Shown piece after piece: positions 29,633 through 38,094 of a stretch of DNA of 64,000 nucleotides. How positions within the stretch are numbered: position 1 is the first letter of the stretch; every line of letters starts with the position of its first letter. A program made the position numbers and the translations under genes. The stretch is taken from contig OX337240.1 in NCBI GenBank assembly GCA_946965045.2, positions 744,001 through 808,000 on the forward strand. The letters are read 5' to 3'. The DNA is from Epithemia pelagica. Its lineage: Eukaryota > Bacillariophyta > Bacillariophyceae > Surirellales > Surirellaceae. Below the pieces are notes generated by a model. That model was not told where the DNA came from and made no database searches. It saw nothing but the letters and a program-made list of their open reading frames with translations.

Positions 29633-30691
29633 ATGCCTGTCCCCCGAAAACGGGTGGCCTTTGGTGTTGTGGCAGCCGCTGCATTTCTTCATGTCGCGAC
29701 TCTAATGATACAACAATCCTGGTTCCTGTCGTCCATCATCATAAGTAATGGCGTAGGATCGGGTGACTGCGGAGAAATGCCTGCCGTTCACGACCAGGTA
29801 GAGGATCTCCAACCTTTGGTCGGGTCGTCGTTACAGACAGATGATCCCGTACAGGATGGTTCATCGATCTAGTCTTCCCCGACAGTCCCATTTACCGTGT
29901 ACGGCCATTTGCATTATGCCAAAACGGGAGGTTCGACCATCAACGGCATGTTGGCGGCCAAGTACGAACGCGTGTGTGGGCACAAGGGATACAGCTACGA
30001 TGCTTACCAGTTCAACAAAGGAGTGGAGCAGCAAATGCAACAGCAAAATGTCAGCGCCATTGATTCCTCATCAGCCGGAGGCAATGATGTCATTCGAAAA
30101 TCATACAGAAAGAATTGGAATCGAGGACGAGTACCTCCGCGTGTCATGGATGAAATTGGTTACGAAAATTGCGATTACATTAGCTTGGAAGATAGTTGGT
30201 CTGCTTGGAATCGAATGGATGACATTTGGAATTTTGAACTTCATGTTCCCTGTCGTGATCCAATCGATCACCTCCTGTCCCAGTGCAACCACCAAAGAAA
30301 AACATTTGACTGTCAAGCGAATGATGTAGCAAAGGAAGTTCAATCCTGTTTTGTCGAACCCAACCGATTTGGTCCCAAATTGGTACAGAAACACCAACCA
30401 CACTTCAAGAACCATTCGGTCAAATGTTTCAATCCGATTCCGGTGCAGCCATATTTGGCCTACATGGATCAGCGTCTCCAACACAAACGCATGCCGGCAG
30501 TTTATATGAGTCGCTCTACCAATCAAAAGCGTCACCAAGCAAGAGAATGTTTGTATCATGAAAACAACACTGAGATTGCCAACAAGGTTAGGCAATACTT
30601 GGTGCAAAAGGTTCCGTATTATCGATGGTGTCATCAATGTTTGATGGACCCTGACAAGAACTTACTGTTCCATGTTAATACAAAGGGATGA
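29633..30691 (+). CDS. Membrane-anchored sulfotransferase-like protein
   Basis: Start ATG at 29633. The frame meets a TAG at 29870-29872 and then continues open to 30691. I model a 75-bp phase-0 intron 29798-29872 (CAG/GTAGAG...ATCTAG) whose last bases are that TAG; the product is 327 aa. Residues 8-27 are a type II membrane anchor after a basic start (PRKRV). KTGGSTINGML near residue 70 looks like the 5'-phosphosulfate loop of PAPS-dependent sulfotransferases; conserved Cys and CRDPIDHLLSQCNH follow. A Golgi carbohydrate sulfotransferase is the best guess. If the intron is not real, the gene is a nonsense-broken pseudogene; an alternative start is the ATG at 29423. Confidence 0.6.
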
Positions 30692-30982
30692 GGACAGATC
30701 AAGAACGAATCATAACACGAGAAAGAATCTGTCATTCTACAATGTCAATCGACTAAAGTTCTGGTGCACGTCATCATTGATTGCAAGAAGTAAAAAGAAC
30801 CACCATGACGAAAGGCATACATGACGAGAGATAGCAGTACCTCTTGTTCCTCATCCCCAGCAATCAAAACTAGCCAAATACATTTTATTCTACGTGTAGT
30901 ATGTGGATTTGGCACGGGGTTGTCGTACCAAAGCAATAAAAAACGAACCACTTTACCTCCTCCAGAAAACATCCCACTACAT

Positions 30983-32996
30983 CTAGCTTTTACGATTGGC
31001 AAACGAGCAAAACTCAATTTTGGCCCTGCCCTCTTCCACAAATGCCGTGCCAACCAAGACCTCGCCATAAAGTGGCAGAGTCCTGTACTGAGGCTCCTCT
31101 TTGACAATCAGTCCGGCTTTCTTGGCCTTTTCGAGGGCGCCAAAGACGTCGGCCACCGAGATTGTCATGGCGTTGAGATGCTGGCTTTCACCGCAGACAG
31201 TTTCGGGTTTGACCCACTGCATGAGACACGCCCAGAAACTGTCGCCGGGTAACTTGCAGCCTCGAATACGTTCAATGTGGCTGCCTTCCGCTGGAATGTT
31301 GAAGGCAGGCAGCATATCATACTGCACGCCAACCTCGGTGCTGTCAAAAACCTTTTCAAAGCCAAGCTCTTCAAAGACGGAGATAGCCTTCTTGGCGTCC
31401 ATCAAGTTGATGGTGAAGTGGAGTAGGTTGGGACTCTTCTTTCGATTCCACCAGTTCATACCACGAATCATTAGCTGAATGGGATTTTCGAATTGAATCA
31501 AGTAGACGGTAAAGCCATCGGGATCTTTGTAGACCGCGATGCTACCGGCAGGAGTTTTCACAGGCTTGACAATGGGCTCCAAACCTTTGGCGGCCGAGAG
31601 TTGCTCCACATCGGCATCCAGAGTCGTGGTTAAAATGGCCAGTCGCGTCATGCCCGCATGCCAGCACTCTCCACGCGTGGGCATTCCCTTGGTTTCACGC
31701 AGCAACACCAGTGTGGGCCAGCCCGACTTGGAGGTGCCCGACTGCAAAAACTGTTGACCCTGCACCGTGGGACCATACAACTCCAGACCAAAGGCTTGGT
31801 AAAAGGGCAAAGCCTTTTCGAGTGACGACACGTCAATCGTCACATGCGAAACCACATTGAGTGGTGGAAGGTCAAGAGCTTTGGGAGTGAAACGGAACAA
31901 GCGTTTCAAATTATCGGCCACATGAGTCGGAAGAGAATGCAGGGCTTTCCAAAGAGTGTGCGCATCCATCCCAATCCAATAATGGCTTTTGATTTGTGTG
32001 TCTGGTAATTGTAGAATTTCTTGAATAGCTTTGATTACCAGTTGTGGGTCGGCGGCTGGTCCTTTTCCACTGGCCATGGCAGAGAGCGTTTTCTCTACAT
32101 TGGAACGAAAGGCATCGCCCCCGTACAGACCCTTGACATAATCCGAGGCGGCGTCATAATTTTTGAGATAATTCTTGGCCCAATCGGATTGAATGTCGGT
32201 ACTAATTTGCCCCGGTCGAATCTTGACCACGTTCACCCCAAACTGTTCCAATTCCAGACGCAAGGAATCACTCCAGGCTTCCACGGCAAACTTGCTAGCG
32301 TTGTAGGCCGAATTGGACGGATTCGCCGACGCCCCACACACGGAACTGAGATTCAAAATGCGGGCGCCCGTTGCGAGTGTGCGAGACGTTCGCAGGATGA
32401 GTGGTACAAACGCCTGTGTCACACGCACTTGGCCCATAAAGTTCACGTCCATGACGCGAGAAAAGATTTCCAAATCCTTGTAAAACAAAAAATCACCTGG
32501 ATCAGCAATGCCTGGGCAAATGTTTGGAATATTGTGTGAGGGAAATTGACACCCGAAAACGCAACGCACGAGTTGAACGCTTACCAGCATTGTTAATGAG
32601 CGCAAAGAGGACAGCCTGCTTCGGGTTTAAGATCTCTTGTTCCGTATAGGTCACTGCAGCTTCAATGTCGGTAGTCGACGTGACATCACATTTTAGGGCA
32701 AAGAGGGTGGAGCGTCCCAATTGACGCAATTCTTGAGCCGCATCCTCGGTCCGTGTCAGGGCCAAGAACAAGTAGGGCTTGCCATCCGTGTCGCACAATT
32801 CCTGCTCCGCCAAGAGACGACCAAACCCACGGTCACAGCCTGTGACGACGACCAGTTTCGAGCGGGTATCCTTCACCGTAGTTTTGGGGGCGGCCTTGAT
32901 AGGAGCCAGGTAGTGCGCCGCGTAAGCTGTGGCACAGACAGTGGAAAACAGGGCCAAGTGGGCCGCGGATTCCAGAAACGATGGACGGGCGCTCAT
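30983..32996 (-). CDS. Short-chain dehydrogenase fused to two VOC/glyoxalase domains
   Basis: Exon 1 32996-32585 and exon 2 32511-30983, intron 73 bp (GTAAGC...CCCAG) falling within the NNAG motif; 646 aa. The hydrophobic stretch ~10-30 is a likely signal anchor. SDR domain: cofactor motif TGCDRGFG at 52-59, NNAG at 135-138, catalytic Ser193/194 and Tyr207-x3-Lys211 (SAYNASK), as in retinol/17-beta-hydroxysteroid dehydrogenase-type SDRs. Two vicinal-oxygen-chelate domains follow (about 310-440, starting VSHVTIDVSSLEKALPFYQ; and about 455-640, starting LLHFTINLMDAKKAISVFEELGF). The substrate is unknown. The fusion may couple NAD(P)-dependent oxidation of a carbonyl compound to a metal-dependent second step. 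Confidence 0.88.
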
Positions 32997-33561
32997 GGTT
33001 GGGTCTGTATAAGGTATGGAATGTGGGTTACGGGAGGGAAGATTCGTTGTTGTCTTGATGGAATGCTTTTTTCTTTTCCGTTTTTCGACACAAGATGAGT
33101 CAACGCGAATAAGACGAATGACGTCATTTCTTTAGAGATATTATTTCCCCAGTCCGTCCCCAGTTCCCAATCCTCCTCCGATCCAATCGTTAACCTTATA
33201 GGAGTAAACCTTAGCTACATTGGTGACGAAGTTTTAGTACTAATACGAGAGTAGGAGTAGCAAATACTCCTCTAGGAGTATGAGTAATGAGTACTTTCAT
33301 CATTGATCATGTCCTAGATCGGCAGACCAGAGACCATACCACGCCGGTCCGTCCGACAGTGCATGAACCAAAACCTAAGCATCCCACTAGTAGAGAAACT
33401 CAGTAATAAGAATCTTTCACTTCTATGAATCGACTACAGTTCTGGCCCAGTCTTCAAGTCGGAAGCGCTCCCTCAACACCTTACCAAGGATCCGGGTGGT
33501 CTCGGAACAACTATACCCAAAAGAACCGAACACCATACCAGGCTTGGTTGCTGTATATCCT
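32997..33561. other. Non-coding spacer
   Basis: Upstream region of the SDR-VOC gene and 3' end of the first GPx gene. Short AGGAGTA/TACTCCT inverted motifs occur around 33250-33290; similar strings recur near 34715, 37920-37975 and 47517, but I could not define an element. Confidence 0.45.
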
Positions 33562-33613
33562 CAAGCCATTTCTTCGATTCGTACGAAGTGCGATTCGAGA
33601 AACAGCCGTCATT
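33562..33613 (-). promoter_or_regulatory. SECIS element, GPx copy A
   Basis: On the minus strand, about 115 nt after the stop codon: ATGA (33613-33610), then 13 nt, AA in the apical region, and GA (33563-33562) closing the non-Watson-Crick quartet. The stem between quartet and apical AA pairs over ~11 bp with one bulged A. A small inner helix TCG/CGA in the apical part suggests a form-2 SECIS. It recruits the selenocysteine machinery to the UGA codon. Confidence 0.82.
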
Positions 33614-33727
33614 CCGAGCCTCTCCCTTCCCTGTCCACCCAACCAAACACCAACAGTCCCATTCACAGCCACGACAAGTCTTCTACAAGCAGTATTCATG
33701 GCATCAGCATATTGAAAGGAAATCGCG

Positions 33728-34431
33728 TTACGATGCCGCACAGGTTTCCTTCTTTTTCAAAAGCTCCTCAATGGCCGGTTTCATGGCTTTTGGATCACTG
33801 GTGAATCGTTGGAAGGACTTGCCCTCGTGATCGACCAGGAATTTCGCTGCGATCAACACAAACATTCATAAGTACAGGTTCACGAATCATTCTCGCCTCC
33901 ATGTGCGTGCGCAAGACCATGACCAACGTACCAAAATTCCAACGGATATCCGTCGATCCATCATCATTGGGAGCTTGTGGTTTGATGAATCGGTAGACCT
34001 CCCGTGCGTTGGAACCATTGACATCATTCTTTTCAAAAAAGATGAGTTTGTCTGGGATAGTAGGGTCAATGCCCTTGACAAATTCGATAATTTCTTCATG
34101 AGTTCCAGGCTCTTCTAGCGCAAATTGATTGCAAGGAAAGGCCAGAATCTACACATGTCAGGGAGCGAGGAGACGAGAGAGAAACACGTTAGAGTTGGAC
34201 CACAAATACCAGCAACAGAGACAACACCACGAAGCCAGGCGAGTTTGTACGCACCTTGAAGCCACGCGTTCCGTATTCTTCGGCCAGTTTGGGTAGTTGG
34301 GTATAGTTTACTTCGGTGAGACCTCAGTAGCTGGCCACATTGACCAACAAGAGGACATCACCCTTGTACTTGGACATGGGGACTGGGGTTCCGTCCATAT
34401 AGCGATCGGTACAATCGTAAAAACTCGCCAT
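33728..34431 (-). CDS. GPX: Selenocysteine glutathione peroxidase, copy A
   Basis: Three exons: 34431-34255, 34148-33932, 33846-33728 (introns 106 and 85 bp), 170 aa counting Sec. The in-frame TGA at 34326-34324 is residue 36 in the active-site block NVASY-U-GLT, where GPx enzymes carry Cys or Sec. The other tetrad residues are present: Gln in FPCNQF and Trp/Asn in RWNF. It reduces H2O2 and lipid hydroperoxides with thiols. Compared with copy B it lacks the 27-residue N-terminal extension, because the homologous upstream frame has a stop before MASFYD, so it is probably cytosolic. FPCNQFG is changed to FPCNQFA. A SECIS lies downstream. Confidence 0.88.
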
Positions 34432-34545
34432 TGTGTTGCTGGTCCAGATTCTTTTCAATAGGTCATAGTCCTGCCAGGATATTACGGTTACGGGGGAGGC
34501 TGAACTTTTCGTGGCGGCCTGTTTTTGGAAGGTTAAGTCGGTAGT

Positions 34546-34581
34546 CGGTAGGTGACGCCGGTTAACAGTCCGTAATCTGTC
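34546..34581. promoter_or_regulatory. Duplicated upstream block, copy A
   Basis: CGGTAGGTGACG...GTTAACAGTCCGTAATCTGTC, nearly identical to 35932-35968, located 115-150 bp upstream of the copy A start codon as part of the tandem duplication. Conservation in otherwise diverged flanks suggests a regulatory site; no factor is known. Confidence 0.4.
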
Positions 34582-34936
34582 CGTAACCTGTCGGTGTCGG
34601 TAGTGGTGAGGCGTAAGGAGTCACGGTTCCCCTACCTGGATTTTCGTGGGAACAAACTACCACTCCTACCTAATCAGCAATCAATAGAGATGCTTCCGTC
34701 TGACAAGTAATCCTACTCCTAGGAGTAAGACCGGATGAATCAAACACTGAGAATCTCACAAAAGACACAAGAAGAAGAATCTGTCATTACCATGTGAATC
34801 AACTACAGTTTTGGCCCAGTCTCCAAGTTGGAAGCGCTCCCTCAACACCTTACCAAGGATCCGGATGGTCTCGGAATAACTATACCCAAAAGAACCGATT
34901 TCCATACCAGACACCCTAGCAGGTTGCTGTATATCC

Positions 34937-34988
34937 TCAAACCATTTCTTCGATTCGTACGACGTGCGATTCGAGAAACAGCCGTCAT
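34937..34988 (-). promoter_or_regulatory. SECIS element, GPx copy B
   Basis: Same structure and the same ~115-nt distance from the stop as in copy A: ATGA at 34988-34985, AA apical, GA at 34938-34937, 52 nt core. Differences from copy A are a loop base and one stem position where a G-C pair (copy A) is a G-U pair here, so pairing is maintained. Confidence 0.85.
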
Positions 34989-35103
34989 TCCGAGCCTCTC
35001 CCTTCCCTGTCCACCCAGCCAAACATCAACAGTACCATTCACAGTCACGACAAGTCTTCTAGACGCAGTATTCACCGCATCAGCATATTGATATGAAATC
35101 GTG

Positions 35104-35847
35104 TTACGATGCCGCACATGTTTCCTTCTTTTTCAAAAGCTCCTCAATGGCCGGTTTCATGGCTTTCGGATCACTGGTGAATCGTTGGAAGGACTTGCCT
35201 TCGTGATCGACCAAGAATTTCGCTACGACAAACAAACAACCATGAGGTCCACGAATCCACAGCAAAAAAGTCTGTGTGACTAAAACGTACCAAAGTTCCA
35301 ACGAATATCCGTCGATCCATCCTCATTGGGGGCTTGTGGCTTGATGAATCGGTAGACCTCCCGTGCGTTGGCACCATTGACATCATTCTTTTCAAAGAAA
35401 ATGAACTTGTCCGGAATGGTAGGGTCAATGCCCTTGACAAATTCGATAATTTGTTCATGAGTTCCAGGCTCTTGCAGTCCAAATTGATTGCAAGGAAAGG
35501 CCAGAATCTATGCATGTCACAACAAGAGTGAGAAACAAGGGAAAGTTGAACGCACAGCAACCTGTGAAACCAAGCGAGTGTGTACACACCTTGAAGCCGC
35601 GTGCTCCGTATTCTTCGGCCAGTTTGGGTAGTTGGGTATAGTTTGCTTTTGTAAGACCTCATTTGCTGGCCACATTGACCAACAAGAGGACGTCGCCCTT
35701 GTACTGGGACATGGGGACTGGCGTCCCGTCCATGCTGCGATCGGTGCACTCGTAGAAACTCATGGGTACAGATCCAGATTCTTTTCCATAGGCCATGCGG
35801 GTGACAGTATCCTGGGCCCGTCCAAACATGCGGGAGACAAAGCTCAT
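35104..35847 (-). CDS. GPX: Selenocysteine glutathione peroxidase, copy B
   Basis: Three exons: 35847-35590, 35507-35291, 35222-35104 (introns 82 and 68 bp), 197 aa counting Sec. TGA at 35661-35659 encodes residue 63 in NVASK-U-GLTK; Gln in FPCNQFG and Trp/Asn in RWNF complete the GPx tetrad, and the C-terminal half (EVYRFIKPQAP, TSDPKAMKPAIEELL) is typical. Intron positions are identical to copy A. Residues 1-28 form a basic extension (SRMFGRAQDTVTRMAYGK) that may be a mitochondrial or other targeting peptide; Met29 would give a copy-A-like cytosolic form. It shares a ~200-bp divergent upstream region with the AFG1 gene starting at 36045. Confidence 0.92.
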
Positions 35848-35931
35848 GGAGGTGTCTTATGAGACGAACTTTTTGCGCCTGTTCCTCAGTGTTCGACCAT
35901 CTTTGATGGATTGCTCTGACTCATCGTTAAC

Positions 35932-35968
35932 TCGGTAGGTGACGTCGGTTAACAGTCCGTCATCTGTC
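35932..35968. promoter_or_regulatory. Duplicated upstream block, copy B
   Basis: Counterpart of 34546-34581, lying 85-120 bp upstream of the copy B start and also within the ~200-bp intergenic region facing the AFG1 gene, where it could act in both directions. Confidence 0.4.
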
Positions 35969-36044
35969 AGTAAAATGTAGGTAGCCCATATGAAGAGTCG
36001 CGGACCGGTCGCGGAGCAAACATTTTGCAGAACTACCTAAGCCA

Positions 36045-37715
36045 ATGCTTCGGAAGCAGAAAGCACCCTCGTTCAAGACGTTCCTGAGGAAACGAATAAT
36101 GCAACAGATCCAACAAATGCTATGGTGTGGTGGAAATTACTGGAGAAGAGGACCAAAGCTCCGTGGCCGCTTTTTTATGCCTTATAACGTCGTTGGCACT
36201 TGTTTTTCGTTGGTTCGAACACGAACCACAGCATCAACCGTAATACAGGGGAGTTGGAGTGAATCTAGACTACCAGTGTACAGGAGGCTTCAAGTAAATG
36301 TTGCTGGAAGAAATTTATGCAATTTCAGGACTAAACACAGATACACAGCGATTTCTATTCGCAGTTTTGCCTCCAGCGCTGCGACGTCAATACCGAACAG
36401 CAAGGACGAATCCTTGTTGGACCGTTACCAAAGGCTGGTGGGAGAAGGTCAGGTTCACCATGATACTCATCAAATGGAAGCCCTCGAGTTCTTGGAGCAC
36501 TTGCGTATGGAACTATTGGCTTACAATCTGCCTCCCCTCCCCAAGGAAACTTCGTCCACAAGTGGTGATGAAGGATCCTTCTCGAGTTGGTTTGGTTTTG
36601 GGGGTTCTAACACGAGTGGGGCCAACCAAAGTGTAATGAAAACAGCAATGAACTGGAAAAGTACTGTTCCAAGAGGGGTCTATTTGCATGGAGGAGTGGG
36701 TTCTGGCAAGACCATGCTCATGAATCTATTTTATGATTCTTTGACAGAAGAACCGTGGGCTTCGGAAAAGCAAAAGATTCACTATCACAAATTCATGGCC
36801 ACAATTCACAAGGAAATGCACCGAGCACGGAACAACCAGAGTGGCCAACACGTGAGTGACGCTGTCTTGCCAGCCGTGATTGCCGAAACGGCGCGCAATG
36901 GCCGTTTGATTTGTTTGGATGAGTTTCAAGTCACAGATGTGGCTGACGCCTTGATTTTACAACGACTCTTTACAGGGTTGTGGAAAGACCAAGGATGTAT
37001 TGTCGTGGCAACTTCGAATCGTGCACCGTGCGATTTGTATTTTGGTGGGCTGCAACGGGATCGATTTCTACCCTTTATTGACTTGTTGCAGGAATCTTGT
37101 CACGAAGTGAGTTTGTGGGATTCGGCAGTAGATTATCGATTGATTCAAAAGGTGGAATCGGGAGAAATGGCCAGTCTGTGGTTTGTGGGAACTCAGGGAG
37201 AAGCCGAGTTGGATCATCTGTTTCGACAAGAACTGGTTGGACCGGTCAATACGACGCGTTCATTGGACTTGCCCGTATCCAGCGAAAGCCAACGTACCAT
37301 TCCTGTTCCTCAAGCGAATCAAGCTCGAAGAATTGCTCGTTTTTCCTTTGCGGACATTTGCCAAACAGCCATGGGTGCGTCGGATTACCTAGTGATTGGG
37401 GAGCACTTTTCCACAGTCGTTGTGGACCAAATTCCGACCTTGACCTTGAATGAATTGAATTGGGTCCGTCGTTTCATCCTGCTGGTGGATGCCCTGTATG
37501 AATCCAACGTGAAGCTCATTCTACACTGTCACGAGGCGACACAGGCATCCGACATTTTTGTCGTACAGGATCGAGAATCGGTGGTTGCCAATCACGACGA
37601 GGTCTTTGCATTTGACCGCACCGTCTCGCGATTACAAGAAATGTCCAGCCGAACCTATCTACATCGCAAATGGACTGGACGAACGAGGACAAAGCACAGT
37701 GAAATGGATCAATGA
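36045..37715 (+). CDS. AFG1: AFG1/LACE1-family mitochondrial ATPase (ZapE-like)
   Basis: 556 aa, intronless. AAA-type P-loop ATPase of the AFG1 family: start block LDRYQRLVGEGQVHHD (~126-140), Walker A GGVGSGKT at 216-223, the family strand HYHKFMATIHKEMH, Walker B LICLDEF at 288-294, sensor ATSNRAP, then FLPFIDLLQESC and a C-terminal region with FADICQTAMGASDYLVI. The first ~110 residues are Arg/Lys/Gln/Ser-rich with few acids, fitting a mitochondrial presequence. Homologues act in degradation and assembly of respiratory-chain subunits. The ATG is the first in frame. Confidence 0.93.
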   Translation: MLRKQKAPSFKTFLRKRIMQQIQQMLWCGGNYWRRGPKLRGRFFMPYNVVGTCFSLVRTRTTASTVIQGSWSESRLPVYRRLQVNVAGRNLCNFRTKHRYTAISIRSFASSAATSIPNSKDESLLDRYQRLVGEGQVHHDTHQMEALEFLEHLRMELLAYNLPPLPKETSSTSGDEGSFSSWFGFGGSNTSGANQSVMKTAMNWKSTVPRGVYLHGGVGSGKTMLMNLFYDSLTEEPWASEKQKIHYHKFMATIHKEMHRARNNQSGQHVSDAVLPAVIAETARNGRLICLDEFQVTDVADALILQRLFTGLWKDQGCIVVATSNRAPCDLYFGGLQRDRFLPFIDLLQESCHEVSLWDSAVDYRLIQKVESGEMASLWFVGTQGEAELDHLFRQELVGPVNTTRSLDLPVSSESQRTIPVPQANQARRIARFSFADICQTAMGASDYLVIGEHFSTVVVDQIPTLTLNELNWVRRFILLVDALYESNVKLILHCHEATQASDIFVVQDRESVVANHDEVFAFDRTVSRLQEMSSRTYLHRKWTGRTRTKHSEMDQ

Positions 37716-38094
37716 TTTCTTTATGTATGTGACAAGTAAACATGTTCACAGTACGTGACGCCGGGTTTTCAAGTCATGGACAAATGAACCCCCTTTAAGT
37801 GGAAGCTTAACACGTCGACTTAAATTGCTTGTGAGGTTACCTACCTGACTGATGATATGACGTTGAAGTTACAATGTCATCTTGTGCCAACTGATAACAT
37901 ATCCATGGGACTCCTTCCTCCTACTCCTACTCCTTTTACCCCTTCAACAGTTCGATCTGCATCTTTCCAGGAGTAGGTAGCTTGCTCTTTGACATCGATA
38001 GCTCACTCCCCCACTTCATCTGGGGGAGACTTCTTGCCCCCGTTTGCGTTTGATCCTGGGTATCTTTTTGGCCCTGGCAAAACCGAGAGAGACC

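Noticed and set aside
33240-33295. AGGAGTA/TACTCCT inverted motifs as ends of a small transposon
   Set aside because: Similar strings recur near 34715, 37920-37975 and 47517, but no paired ends with a target duplication could be defined.
33728-35847. GPx TGAs as ordinary nonsense mutations (two pseudogenes)
   Set aside because: Both TGAs are at the catalytic Sec position, both genes have intact introns and tetrads, and both have matching SECIS hairpins.
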